A stretch of DNA of 64,000 bases, taken from positions 1-64,000 of the forward strand of contig NZ_VFVL01000027.1 in NCBI RefSeq assembly GCF_006442815.1. Reading direction: 5' to 3'. The stretch comes from Mesorhizobium sp. B2-4-3 (GTDB lineage Bacteria; Pseudomonadota; Alphaproteobacteria; Rhizobiales; Rhizobiaceae). Below the pieces are notes generated by a model. That model saw nothing but the letters and a program-made list of their open reading frames with translations, did no database searches and was not told where the DNA came from. Below, one piece after another: positions 8,567 through 17,086 of this stretch. Position numbers and translations under genes: made by a program. Each line of letters begins with the position of its first letter. Within the stretch, counting starts at the first letter, position 1.

Positions 8567-8592
8567 TTCTTCGTTCAGCCCGACCATAATTT

Positions 8593-8612
8593 CGCCAAGG
8601 CCGGCCTTGGCG
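8593..8612. terminator. Perfect 20-bp palindrome at the lipoprotein stop codon
   Basis: CGCCAAGGCCGGCCTTGGCG is a perfect palindrome touching the TAG of the minus-strand lipoprotein gene. It probably acts as a 3' hairpin, although no T-run follows. Confidence 0.4.
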
Positions 8613-8789
8613 CTATTGCTTCGGCGGAGTGCCTGGCTGATCGCCGCCGGTGGTCGATTTCGGCACCGGATTCTTGTCGACCTGCGGGTTCTGGTCGACG
8701 GCGGGCGCCTTGGTCGGCGGCACGCTGTTGTCGCAGGCGGCGAGCACGAGCCCTGCCGCAAGAGCCAGCAGCACAGGAAGTTTCTTCAT
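8613..8789 (-). CDS. Small lipoprotein
   Basis: 58 residues. MKKLPVLLALAAGLVLAACD is a lipoprotein signal with lipobox LAAC, so the mature part is only about 39 residues, Pro/Lys/Gln-rich (KAPAVDQNPQVDKNPVPKS). The start is fixed by GAGGAGG seven bases upstream. It probably sits in the inner or outer membrane; function is unknown. Confidence 0.75.
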   Translation of the reverse strand: MKKLPVLLALAAGLVLAACDNSVPPTKAPAVDQNPQVDKNPVPKSTTGGDQPGTPPKQ

Positions 8790-8920
8790 GACGACCTCCT
8801 CTCGTTCGCTCGTGATCTCAAGGGCAACGAAGCGGTAGCGGTTTGGTTGCGTGGCGCGCGGAACCAACCGGCCTGCGTATGGTTGAACCGCCAGCCAAAC
8901 GACACAACGAGGAGATGGTC

Positions 8921-9088
8921 ATGCTCCGCCTGCTGCTTACCGGCCTCTTGGCCTACACCGCCTATCGTGTCGCCGTGAGGATCATCGACGAGGTGCCCGG
9001 CGATGTCGCGCCGCTGGAGATGCCGGGCGACGAGAGGCGCAATTTGCGGCGCCAGTCGGCGGCGATGGGGGTCGAGCCGAAGCGGTAG
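8921..9088 (+). CDS. Small membrane-anchored protein
   Basis: 55 residues. One N-terminal hydrophobic segment (MLRLLLTGLLAYTAYRVAVR) is followed by a charged tail rich in Asp, Glu and Arg. GAGGAG six bases upstream supports the ATG at 8921 over the ATG at 8915. No family is recognised. Confidence 0.6.
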   Translation: MLRLLLTGLLAYTAYRVAVRIIDEVPGDVAPLEMPGDERRNLRRQSAAMGVEPKR

Positions 9089-9138
9089 CGGCTCTTTCGG
9101 GTGGGAACAGCCCCTTCCGGTGAAGCATGGATGCCGAC

Positions 9139-9195
9139 GCAGCCCTCGCCGGCCGCTTCGCGGCCACCTCTCCCCGCTCGCGCGGGGCGAGGAAA
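9139..9195. repeat. Partial family A-like repeat
   Basis: GCCGGCCGCTTCGCGGCC forms one hairpin and CCCCGCTCGCGCGGGG a second, matching the hairpin modules of family A but without the GATGAGGGGTG core. It lies just upstream of the helicase gene. Confidence 0.5.
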
Positions 9196-9232
9196 TTATT
9201 GCGAACAAAGCGGAAACGATGCTTGATGGGCG

Positions 9233-11314
9233 ATGAACATCGCCGCTCGTGATTCGTCCTTCGAGGCGCCCGCCTATCTTGGCCGGCTGAACGACGAGCA
9301 GCGGCTGGCGGTGATGCATGGCGACGGCAAGGTGGCCGCGCCGCTTCTGGTGATCGCCGGCGCCGGCTCCGGCAAGACCAACACGCTGGCGCATCGCGTC
9401 GCCCATCTCATCGTCAAGGGCGCCGATCCGCGCCGCATTCTGCTGATGACCTTCTCGCGCCGCGCCGCGGCCGAGATGGCCAAGCGCGTCGAGCGCATCG
9501 CCGGCGAGGTGCTGGGGCGCGACGCGGCCATTATCGCCGACGCGCTCGCCTGGGCCGGCACTTTCCACGGCATCGGCGCGCGACTGCTGCGCGACTATGC
9601 CGAGCAGATCGGCCTCGACCCGGCCTTCACCATCCACGACCGCGAGGATTCCGCCGACCTGATGAACCTTGCCCGGCACGAGCTGGGATTCTCGAAAACC
9701 GAAAGCCGCTTTCCGACCAAGGGCACCTGCCTGCAGATCTATTCGCGGGCGGTGAATGCGCAGGCGCCGCTGGGTGAAGTGCTGGGTTCGGCCTTTCCCT
9801 GGTGCGCGGCATGGGCGGACCAGCTCAAGGAGCTGTTCGCGGCCTATGTCGAGGCCAAGCAGGCGCAGAACGTGCTCGATTACGACGACCTTCTGCTCTA
9901 CTGGGCGCAGATGGCGGCCGAGCCGGAGATCGCGGCGCATCTCGGCGGCCGCTTCGATCACGTACTGGTCGACGAATACCAGGACACCAACCGGCTGCAG
10001 GCCTCGATCCTTCTGGCGCTGAAGCCCGACGGCGTGGGCTTGACCGTCGTTGGCGACGACGCGCAGTCGATCTATTCCTTCCGCGCGGCGGAAGTGCGCA
10101 ACATCCTCGATTTCCCACAGCAGTTCGCGCAAGCAGCCTCGGTCATCATGCTGGAGCGCAACTACCGCTCGACCGAGACGATCCTGGCCGCGGCCAACAA
10201 GGTGATCGGCGAGGCCAGCGAGCGCTTCACCAAGAATCTCTGGACCGAGCGGCGGTCGTCGCACAAGCCGCAGTTGGTCAGCGTGCGCGACGAGGCCGAG
10301 CAGGCCAATTATGTGTGCCAGGCGATCCTGGCCGAGCGCGAGGCCGGCACGGCGCTGAAGGCGCAGGCGGTGCTGTTCCGCACCTCGAGCCATAGCGGGC
10401 CGCTGGAGGTGGAGCTGACGCGCCGCAACATCCCTTTCGTCAAGTTCGGCGGCCTGAAATTCCTCGATGCCGCGCATGTCAAGGACATGCTGGCGATGCT
10501 GCGCTTTGCCGAGAACCCGCGCGACCGCGTCGCCGGTTTTCGCGTGCTGCAGCTTATGCCGGGCATCGGCCCTTCGGCCGCCTCGCAGATCGTGGACGCC
10601 ATGGCTACGTCGCTGGACGAGACGCTGGGCCTTGCCCGGTTCCGGCCTCCACAGCGCGCCGCGCAGGACTGGCCGGTCTTCCTCGACATCTATGGCGGCT
10701 TACGCGCCGGCGCCAAATGGCCGGCCGACCTCGAGCGGATCAGGCTCTGGTACGAGCCGCATATGGAACGCATCCATGAGGATGCGATCACGCGCCGCGC
10801 CGACCTCATGCAGCTCGAACAGATCGCATCGACCTATCCTTCGCGCGAGCGCTTCCTGACCGAGCTCACCCTCGACCCGCCCGACGCCACAAGCGACCAG
10901 GCCGGGCCGCCGCATCGCGACGAGGATTACCTCATCCTGTCGACCATCCATTCGGCCAAGGGCCAGGAGTGGAAGAACGTCTTCGTGCTCAACACCGTCG
11001 ACGGCTGCATCCCGGCCGATCTCGGCGTTGGCACCAAGGAGGACATCGAGGAGGAGCGGCGGCTGCTCTACGTGGCGATGACCAGGGCCAAGGACAGCCT
11101 GCATCTCGTCGTGCCGCAGCGCTTTTATCCGCACAACCAGGCGGCGCGCGGCGACCGCCACGTCTATGCCTCGCGCACCCGCTTCATCCCGGCCTCGATG
11201 CTTTCGGCCTTCGCGCAGTCGTCCTGGGCAAGCGCCGCGCTCAAGGACGACCCGCGCCAGAAGCCGGGCGTCAAGGTCGATCTCGGCTCCCGCATGCGCG
11301 GGATGTGGAAATAG
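9233..11314 (+). CDS. UvrD/PcrA-type superfamily 1 DNA helicase
   Basis: A 693-residue 3'-5' SF1A helicase. Motif I is AGAGSGKT (42-49), motif II VDEYQDTN, motif III VVGDDAQSIYSFR, motif IV ERNYRS, motif V STIHSAKGQEW and motif VI RRLLYVAMTRAKD. All catalytic residues are present. The length is close to that of compact UvrD/Rep proteins, and the C-terminus lacks the long UvrD tail. Alphaproteobacteria usually have a separate uvrD, so this is probably a second, repair-related helicase. Confidence 0.93.
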   Translation: MNIAARDSSFEAPAYLGRLNDEQRLAVMHGDGKVAAPLLVIAGAGSGKTNTLAHRVAHLIVKGADPRRILLMTFSRRAAAEMAKRVERIAGEVLGRDAAIIADALAWAGTFHGIGARLLRDYAEQIGLDPAFTIHDREDSADLMNLARHELGFSKTESRFPTKGTCLQIYSRAVNAQAPLGEVLGSAFPWCAAWADQLKELFAAYVEAKQAQNVLDYDDLLLYWAQMAAEPEIAAHLGGRFDHVLVDEYQDTNRLQASILLALKPDGVGLTVVGDDAQSIYSFRAAEVRNILDFPQQFAQAASVIMLERNYRSTETILAAANKVIGEASERFTKNLWTERRSSHKPQLVSVRDEAEQANYVCQAILAEREAGTALKAQAVLFRTSSHSGPLEVELTRRNIPFVKFGGLKFLDAAHVKDMLAMLRFAENPRDRVAGFRVLQLMPGIGPSAASQIVDAMATSLDETLGLARFRPPQRAAQDWPVFLDIYGGLRAGAKWPADLERIRLWYEPHMERIHEDAITRRADLMQLEQIASTYPSRERFLTELTLDPPDATSDQAGPPHRDEDYLILSTIHSAKGQEWKNVFVLNTVDGCIPADLGVGTKEDIEEERRLLYVAMTRAKDSLHLVVPQRFYPHNQAARGDRHVYASRTRFIPASMLSAFAQSSWASAALKDDPRQKPGVKVDLGSRMRGMWK

Positions 11315-11497
11315 GCCGCCTGCCCGTTCCAGCCGACTGCCAGGCGAAGAGTCCGATTTGCCTCCGCTTCAGCGGGCGGCACGCCATCCTTGAGAAAACA
11401 GCGGCATGCGTGGAACCTCCCGCCGCAAGCCGCGTTGTGTGGCGTCCTTCCCCAGACGGGAGGCTCGCCGCCTCCGCAGCCAACTGACGAGGTCCGA

Positions 11498-11800
11498 ATG
11501 CACGACAGGACGTTCTTCACCCCGGTCGCTCTCAGCGTCGGCGCCGGCCACAAGCGCATGATCGCCTCGCTGTTCGAAATGCATGACTTCCTGACCGAGT
11601 TCCCGCCGTCGCGCCGGCGGCTCAGCTACGGCGCCGCGGTGAAGGCCTGCGAGGCCGCGCGGAGTGGAGAAATCCCGCCCGAGGCCGCGCGCGACGCGCT
11701 GATCACCTTCGCGGTGACGGCGGGCGTGCTCTGGCCTTCGGAGCAGCCGGTCGTCTCGGTCAAGCCGGCGGCGCGCGGATATGGCGGTTTCGCGGCCTGA
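11498..11800 (+). CDS. DUF982 domain-containing protein
   Basis: 100 residues. The centre, SRRRLSYGAAVKACEAARSG followed by PPEAARDALITFAVTAGVLW, fits the DUF982 pattern of small rhizobial proteins. ATG at 11498 is preceded by GAGGT. Function is unknown; members are often on symbiotic islands and plasmids but also on chromosomes. Confidence 0.65.
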   Translation: MHDRTFFTPVALSVGAGHKRMIASLFEMHDFLTEFPPSRRRLSYGAAVKACEAARSGEIPPEAARDALITFAVTAGVLWPSEQPVVSVKPAARGYGGFAA

Positions 11801-11831
11801 ATTTTACAAAAGAAGACCGCCCCTCCCGGGT

Positions 11832-11858
11832 AAGCCCGCCCTCAGCGGCGGGCTTTTC
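11832..11858. terminator. Bidirectional intrinsic terminator
   Basis: AGCCCGCC-CTCA-GGCGGGCT with TTTT on the plus side and AA on the left. It lies between the convergent DUF982 gene and the decayed sterol desaturase gene. Confidence 0.8.
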
Positions 11859-11865
11859 CGTGCTG

Positions 11866-12673
11866 TCATTCCGGCTTGGCAGCCGCCGGCGACGCTTCTG
11901 CGATCGGCGCGGCCGGCTCGGCCGCGGTCACGAAGGGATAGACGAGCTGCTGGTGGTAGAGCTGCGGCACCGGCTCGTCGGTGCCGTATTTTTCCGGCAT
12001 ATTTCGCGGCATGAACAAGGTGCCGCCAATCAGGTCGAGGACGGCCAACTGGCCGGCGAAATTCTTGTCATAGGCCTGGCGTTCGTTGGCATGGTGCCAG
12101 TGATGAAACTGCGGCGAGCCAATCAGCCATCTCAGCGGCCCGAACTTGATGCGGGTGTTGGAGTGGATGAACACCGACTGCCAATGATAGATCAGCACGT
12201 AGATGAGAAGCGCCTCGCCTGAAAACCCAGCGCGAAGAGCGGCAAGAACGAAGCCGACTTGGTCAGGATCTGGTCCACCGGGTGCACGCGGTGGGCGGCC
12301 AGCCAGTCCATCTCCTCGATCGAGTGATGAATGGCGTGAAAGCGCCACAGGAACGGCACCGCGTGAAAGGCGCGATGGGCAAGGTAGAAGCCTATATCGG
12401 CAATGATCAGGGCCTCGATCGCCTGCAGCCATAAAGGCTGCGACTGGACGGTGGCCGAAAGCGCCTCGGGCACGACACGTGGGACCATCAGCATCGCGGC
12501 GCCAGCAACAGGCCGAACTTGATGACGATGCCGTTGAAGAGCAGTTAGAAGACGTCGTTCAGCCAATGCCGGCGCGTGGCCGATTGCTCGGCATGCAGCG
12601 GCAGGAGCTGCTCGAGCGGAATGAAGATGAGGGCGATGACCAGCACCGCCTTGTAGTCGATGAGATCGAACAC
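11866..12673 (-). pseudogene. Sterol desaturase family pseudogene
   Basis: A fatty acid hydroxylase/sterol desaturase gene with three lesions. From GTG at 12673 it reads VFDLIDYKAVLVIALIFIPL until an in-frame TAA at 12545-12547. A frameshift near 12497-12505 then shifts to the frame with the first histidine cluster (FYLAHRAFH, WRFHAIHHS). A second shift at the short A-run near 12222 moves to the frame with the last cluster (FHHWHH). The eight-histidine di-iron set is otherwise intact, so decay looks recent, or base calls are wrong at several places. Confidence 0.8.
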
Positions 12674-12833
12674 GGTCGCTCGCGGATCGGCTGAGGCCAG
12701 TCTCCGACACTAGGCGCCAAAGGATGAACGGACCGTTGATGGCATGCGCGGCGCCGCGAAATCCCCGTGAAACTTTTCGAGCGCTGCGTGAAACACCGCA
12801 CGGAACGTTCGCGTTTCACCATGTCAGTTGCGG

Positions 12834-12905
12834 ACGCGCTTTAAGTCTTTGTTTTGATGCATGTCGTTGTCCCGGAACCGTTGCACACTTCCGGGCGACA
12901 TGCAT
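12834..12905. repeat. Dispersed palindrome, family C copy 1
   Basis: A leader GACGCGCTTTAAGTCTTTG is followed by arms ATGCATGTCG (12857) and CGACATGCAT (to 12905) around a GC-rich core that itself folds. The same leader and arms occur at 46445-46516; the arms alone are at 21756-21804. This copy ends 11 bp before the start codon of the next gene. Confidence 0.8.
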
Positions 12906-12916
12906 CGGGAGGGCGG

Positions 12917-13336
12917 ATGTTTCTCGATCGCGAGCGTTTCAAGCCGGCGGCCGAAATGCGGCTCAGCCGGGACAGGTCGTCGATCCGTGTGACGATAACC
13001 GACCCCAAGGTGTGCGAGCTCGGCGAAGCGGTCTATGCCTGGGTCACCGCCGACGGCAAGGCGGTCAGGATCGGCACCTGCGGCGCCTCGGCGGGCAAGC
13101 GCCTGCTTTCCTATCCCGGCTATATCAACCGCAGCCTCATCGGCCGCGGCGGCGCGACGCCCAAATGGGAGGCGCTGAAGTGGCTGAACCTGCTCACCGA
13201 ACACGGCATGCTGACGGCGGTGGTGCATCAGCCGGAGCCGACCCCGACCGCGGCGGGCCTGATCAGGCCCTATCTCGATGTCGAGCGCCAGTTGATCCGT
13301 CAGCACAGGCCGCTGCTCAACCGCAGCCACCGTTGA
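12917..13336 (+). CDS. Degenerate GIY-YIG-like mini-protein
   Basis: 139 residues. AVYAWVTADGKAVRIGTCGA resembles the GIY-YIG core with V-Y-A and R-I-G in place of the name motifs. The C-terminal helix YLDVERQLIRQHRPLLNRS matches the usual family ending, in which a Glu binds metal and the chain closes with P-x-x-N. A long loop lies between. If real it would be a single-domain nuclease or an inactive relative. It is monocistronic, just after a family C repeat. ATG at 12917 has a GGAGGG upstream. Confidence 0.5.
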   Translation: MFLDRERFKPAAEMRLSRDRSSIRVTITDPKVCELGEAVYAWVTADGKAVRIGTCGASAGKRLLSYPGYINRSLIGRGGATPKWEALKWLNLLTEHGMLTAVVHQPEPTPTAAGLIRPYLDVERQLIRQHRPLLNRSHR

Positions 13337-13383
13337 CCTCGGCTTCCAGGGCCGCAGGCACGGCAACGAACGGCTACGGCGCG

Positions 13384-13422
13384 GTTGCCGGGCCAAAACG
13401 GATCGCACTTTCCTGGAATTGA
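13384..13422. repeat. Half copy of family D palindrome
   Basis: GGATCGCACTTTCCTGGAATTG carries the right arm and core of family D. It ends one base before the TAA of the diguanylate cyclase gene. Confidence 0.55.
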
Positions 13423-13423
13423 T

Positions 13424-14206
13424 TTAGTGGACCGTGCCGGCGGCGTCGCCCGGCCCGCCGCGCGGGATCTCGAAGCTCACCTGGTCGCGGCCATTGGACT
13501 TGGCCTTGTAGAGATGGCGGTCGGCGACCTGGAACATGTCGTGGTAGGTGGTCGGGCCGCTGAAGGCGGTACCGCCGATGCTCACCGAAAGCGGCCAGGG
13601 CCGCCCGCCGGGCGCGAACTCGGCCTCGCGGATGCGGCGCCTGATGGATTCGGCGACCAGGAAGGAGCGCGCGGCGTCGGCGCCGGGCAGGAAGACCGCG
13701 AATTCCTCGCCGCCGATACGTCCGACAATGTCGGCGCCGTGCAGTTGCCCCTTGATCGTCGCCGCGATCAACCTCAGCGCCTGGTCGCCGCAATCGTGGC
13801 CGAGGCGGTCATTGATCGACTTGAAGTGATCGGCATCGACGATCAGCAGCGCGCCGGCATCGGCGACCGCCTGGCCCCGCGCCCGCTCGAGATAGGCCTC
13901 GACCAGCATCGAGAAGGCGCCGCGGTTGAAGACCGCCGTCAGGCTGTCGGTCGCGGCAATGACGCCGAGTTCCTTCTGCGTGATCGCCAATTGGCGCATC
14001 TTCCACATCAGGAAGAACAGGAAGGAGCCGCCGAGGACAAGCGGCAGGAACAGGTCCGTGAGTTGCGCCCACAGCAGCGCCTGCGGCGACAGCGAGGGGA
14101 AATTGAAGGAATCGACGAAGAAGGCGGCGGCAATGAAAAAGGCGGTGCCGGCGGCGGTGACCACCACGACCCTGCCCCAACTTGTCGGGGACAAATCGAT
14201 GCGCAT
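13424..14206 (-). CDS. Membrane diguanylate cyclase (GGDEF)
   Basis: 260 residues. Two N-terminal membrane helices (VVVVTAAGTAFFIAAAFFV and LFLPLVLGGSFLFFLMW) and a short linker precede the GGDEF domain from about residue 82 (DSLTAVFNRGAF). The active site is GGEEF in IVGRIGGEEFAVFLPGAD, which fits cyclic-di-GMP synthesis. No upstream RxxD inhibitory site is apparent. It has no sensory domain beyond the helices, so its input is unclear. The stop codon touches a dispersed repeat. Confidence 0.92.
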   Translation of the reverse strand: MRIDLSPTSWGRVVVVTAAGTAFFIAAAFFVDSFNFPSLSPQALLWAQLTDLFLPLVLGGSFLFFLMWKMRQLAITQKELGVIAATDSLTAVFNRGAFSMLVEAYLERARGQAVADAGALLIVDADHFKSINDRLGHDCGDQALRLIAATIKGQLHGADIVGRIGGEEFAVFLPGADAARSFLVAESIRRRIREAEFAPGGRPWPLSVSIGGTAFSGPTTYHDMFQVADRHLYKAKSNGRDQVSFEIPRGGPGDAAGTVH

Positions 14207-14563
14207 GCCGTTGCTCCCGTTACGTCAGGGTCATCATGCCGCGAGGAAGGCAAACGAACTGCTAATATACGCCTCGTCCCGCGAAGTTGGTTAATTCTCG
14301 CCTTTCGACGATACGCGAGCAGTCAAGCCGACCGGTTCCGCAACAACATACAACGGGAAGCCCACCACGGATGTGGCGGGCTTCCCGACTGGCCGGAGGT
14401 TCTCGTCAGCGCGCCGCCGGCCCGCAGCCGGCAACGCGTAGGAGAGTGCCGTAGAGCCTCACGGCCGGTCCGACACTCCCGGTTGGCCGTTGCCCGGCAC
14501 CGGGAACGGCGTGACACTCTGACCCGGCACGTGATCCATGCCGAAGCTCGGTCGGATCAAGCG
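14207..14563. other. Intergenic region with a strong hairpin
   Basis: GGGAAGCCCaCCAC pairs with GTGGcGGGCTTCCC at 14353-14384, a likely transcript end or mRNA stabiliser for the gene upstream on the minus strand. A short minus-strand frame at 14459-14539 (starting MDHVPGQSV, 26 codons) lies in the same frame as the preceding gene after its stop. No larger gene is visible. Confidence 0.45.
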
Positions 14564-15166
14564 TCAGCGGCTCGCGATCATCAGACAGAGGGCCCTGAGG
14601 TCGCTGTCATAAGTGCCTGCACTGGAAAGCACGTCGGCGCAGCGCTTCTTCATGCGCGCCAACTGGTTGCCGGACAAACTGGCGACGGCGCCAGGCAAGC
14701 CCGGTTTGGTTGGCTTGCCGGGGTTGGACGGGTTGCTGGGATTGCTCGGATTGGCCGGGTTGCCGCCGATGCCCACGCCGAGGCCGACATTGATGCCGTT
14801 TCCAACATTGGCACCGACACCGGCATTGATGCCGTTTCCAACATTGGCGCCGACACCGGCATTGATGCCATTCGAGCCGCCGACCGAGGCGGTAGCGCCG
14901 GCATTGACGCCACCCGAACCGCCCAAGGATGCGCCGGCGCCGGCATTGACGCCGCCCGAGCCGCCAACCGAGGCACCAAGGCCGGCATTGACACCGCCGG
15001 AACCGCCGACAGACGCGCCGACGCCGGCGTTAATGCCGCCGGAACCTCCGACAGATGCGCCGACGCCGACACCAATGCCGCTCGCGGCGTTCGCGGGCAG
15101 GGCAAAAATAGCGATAATCGCACCATATGACAAAGTTCTAGCGATATTTTTGGAAATACTTGACAT
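14564..15166 (-). CDS. Secreted glycine-rich tandem-repeat protein
   Basis: 200 residues. A signal peptide ends in ALPANAA. The middle is made of 12- to 14-residue repeats of the type SVGGSGGVNAGVGA, about seven units, then two GANVGNGINAGV units. A short NPSNPSNPGKP stretch leads to a conserved-looking C-terminal domain of about 45 residues with two cysteines (KKRCADVLSSAG and LRALCLMIA). The repeats suggest an extended surface or matrix protein, but no family is recognised. The AT-rich 334 bp upstream probably holds its promoter. Confidence 0.75.
   Translation of the reverse strand: MSSISKNIARTLSYGAIIAIFALPANAASGIGVGVGASVGGSGGINAGVGASVGGSGGVNAGLGASVGGSGGVNAGAGASLGGSGGVNAGATASVGGSNGINAGVGANVGNGINAGVGANVGNGINVGLGVGIGGNPANPSNPSNPSNPGKPTKPGLPGAVASLSGNQLARMKKRCADVLSSAGTYDSDLRALCLMIASR
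14760..15080 (-). repeat. Glycine-rich coding repeats
   Basis: Degenerate tandem units of 36-42 bp encoding GGSGGVNAG-type segments, with conserved wording at the DNA level (CCGCCGACCGAGGC type on the plus strand). Copy number is likely to vary between strains. Confidence 0.7.
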
Positions 15167-15500
15167 TGCACTCTCCTCTTTTTCATAACTATTTGCTGCG
15201 CTGCATCATGCCAATATCTATGTTTCGCATGTGCTTTACGCAAAAATACCTACGCGCTCATCTTCACTCAGGTTTCAGAGGGGTGTTTGCAAGAATAGGT
15301 TGTAGTTTTTGGGTGCTATATCACTGAACTAAAAATATAAGATATTTTACTTCAATATTTAAACTATTGAGAAATTTTCGAAACCAAAAGCAAGACGTTA
15401 ATTCGGTACTGTTGGTTGGATCGGAAGCGACTCCGCCAAACGACTTTGGCCAAGCACGGCGCTCGGTTGAGAACGCCTCCCAAATGTGACGGTTCCGCTT
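15167..15500. other. AT-rich intergenic region
   Basis: 334 bp with marked AT content at 15300-15400 (TATAAGATATTTTACTTC and AATATTTAAACTATTG). It contains the promoter of the glycine-rich gene and the 3' side of the DinB gene. No gene or clear hairpin was seen. Confidence 0.4.
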
Positions 15501-16010
15501 TCAGGCGTAGGCGCGACCGTCCTCGGAGCGCTGGAACAGCGCCAGGTCGAGCGGCACCGAGGGTCGGCCGAGCACAGTGAGCATCATATGCGCCTGGCCG
15601 CGATGGTGGGTCTGGTGGTTGAAGAAATGGCTGAGCGCAGGCGAAAGGCGCTGCGAGACGGTGCGCATGTCGACGGTCATGTAGGAGAAACGCCCGGTGA
15701 TCGCCTTGTCGCCCATCCCATTCACCCAGTCGACGACCCTCCTGTCCTCGGCCTCGCGCGCCAGCTTCAGGGCCGGCAAGGCGTGGTAGAGTATGGCGGC
15801 GGTGTTCGAGGGCGCGTCGCCCTCGCCGGTGAAACGCTTCATCCAGACGCGGTCGACGGCGAGCAGATGGTTCAGCGTGCCGAGCATCGAGCCGAAGACG
15901 GCGCCGACGTCGCGACCGAACTCGTCTTCGCCAAGATCGGCGGCGGCATCGTAGAGGCGGCCATTGGCCCATTGATTGTAGGCCGCAAACATCATGAAAT
16001 GCTGCTTCAT
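15501..16010 (-). CDS. DinB family protein
   Basis: 169 residues, four-helix DinB/YfiT-like fold. The expected metal ligands are seen: H in TLNHLLAVDRVWM and two histidines in HFFNHQTHHRGQ. ATG at 16010 gives the family-typical start MKQHFMMFAAYNQWAN. Members act as damage-inducible or thiol-dependent metalloenzymes, often of unknown substrate. It is divergent from a GST gene with only 61 bp between them. Confidence 0.85.
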   Translation of the reverse strand: MKQHFMMFAAYNQWANGRLYDAAADLGEDEFGRDVGAVFGSMLGTLNHLLAVDRVWMKRFTGEGDAPSNTAAILYHALPALKLAREAEDRRVVDWVNGMGDKAITGRFSYMTVDMRTVSQRLSPALSHFFNHQTHHRGQAHMMLTVLGRPSVPLDLALFQRSEDGRAYA

Positions 16011-16071
16011 TCTTCCCACCCGGCTTAATCCGAATCCAGACCCTACGTAACCCGCAGCAACGGACCCGCCA

Positions 16072-16764
16072 ATGACCATTCTGCTTTACGACCTCGTCGG
16101 CCATGACACCGCCCGCCCGTTCAGCCCGCATTGCTGGAAGACCAAGATGGCATTGGCGCATAAGGGGCTTGCCGCCACCAAGATGCCGACGCGCTTCCTG
16201 GAGGTGCCGAAGGTCGAAGGCGGCGTGTCGAAGACGGTGCCGGTGATCCGCGACGGCGAGCGCGTGGTGGCCGATTCCTTCGCCATCGCGCTCTATCTCG
16301 ACGAAGCCTATCCCGAACGGCCGACGCTGTTTTCCGGCGAAGGCGGCAAGGCGACGGCGCGCTTCATCGAGCGCTGGTCGCAGCTCACCATCCACCCCTA
16401 TATCGCGACGGTGGCTCTGACCGATCTGCATGCGATGCAGGATGAACCGAACGCGGCCTATTTCCGCGAGAATCGCGAACAGCGCTACGGCAAGCGCCTG
16501 GAAGACGTCGTGGCCAATCGCGAGGCCGGGCTCTCGGCCTTCCGTGCCGCGCTGGAGCCGCTGCGCTCGACGCTGACATACCAGCCCTTCATCGGCGGCG
16601 CGGCGCCGCTGTTTGTCGATTACATCGTGTTCGGGGCGCTGCAATGGGGCCGCATCGCCTCGCCTTTCCAGTTGCTCGACGATGCCGACGGCATCGCGCG
16701 CTGGTTCGAGCGCTGCCTCGACCTGCATGGCGGGATCGGCCGGCAGGTCGCCGCTGCGGCCTGA
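16072..16764 (+). CDS. Glutathione S-transferase family protein
   Basis: 230 residues. The thioredoxin-like N-terminal domain reads LLYDLVGHDTARPFSPHCWK then KTVPVIRDGERVVADSFAIA, where V-P and D-S are the glutathione-binding pair. The helical C-terminal domain follows from about residue 95. The SPHCWKTKMAL helix start is shared with beta-etherase-like GSTs, but the substrate cannot be inferred. A DUF1905 gene follows after 22 bp. Confidence 0.87.
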   Translation: MTILLYDLVGHDTARPFSPHCWKTKMALAHKGLAATKMPTRFLEVPKVEGGVSKTVPVIRDGERVVADSFAIALYLDEAYPERPTLFSGEGGKATARFIERWSQLTIHPYIATVALTDLHAMQDEPNAAYFRENREQRYGKRLEDVVANREAGLSAFRAALEPLRSTLTYQPFIGGAAPLFVDYIVFGALQWGRIASPFQLLDDADGIARWFERCLDLHGGIGRQVAAAA

Positions 16765-16786
16765 ACGCCGCGAGCGCGGGACCGCC

Positions 16787-17083
16787 ATGTTGCGCTATGA
16801 AATGCGGGCAGAGATCTGGGTCTATCCCGGCAAGGGAGGTTGGCATTTCATAACGCTGCCGACGGACGTCGCGGCGCGGATCAAGGCGGCGATGGCGGGG
16901 CTGGCGCGCCCTTGGGGCTCGCTCGGCATCACGGCGACGATCGGCAAGACCAGGTGGCAAACGTCGCTCTTTCCCGACACGTCGTCCGGCAGCCTGCTGT
17001 TGCCGGTCAAGGCCTCGGTGCGCCAGCGGGAAGGCCTCAAGGCGGGCGATGAGCCTACAGTGACCTTTGAGTTTGAGCTTTAG
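16787..17083 (+). CDS. DUF1905 domain-containing protein
   Basis: 98 residues matching DUF1905: EIWVYPGKGGWHFITLPTD, then WGSLGITATIGKTRWQTSLF and KASVRQREGLKAGD. It is a small beta-rich protein of unknown role, often fused elsewhere to YdeI-like domains. It probably shares a transcript with the GST gene. Confidence 0.8.
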   Translation: MLRYEMRAEIWVYPGKGGWHFITLPTDVAARIKAAMAGLARPWGSLGITATIGKTRWQTSLFPDTSSGSLLLPVKASVRQREGLKAGDEPTVTFEFEL

Positions 17084-17086
17084 CGC

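Noticed and set aside
8786..10477. 563-codon minus-strand open frame opposite the UvrD-type helicase
   Set aside because: Low-complexity composition (GRG, RQ, AHQ runs) and full overlap with a helicase that has every catalytic motif.
13424..14206. GGDEF protein as enzymatically dead
   Set aside because: GGEEF is an active variant of the signature and the surrounding residues are intact.
14760..15080. CRISPR array
   Set aside because: The repeats are in-frame coding units of 36-42 bp without unique spacers of constant length, and no cas genes are near.
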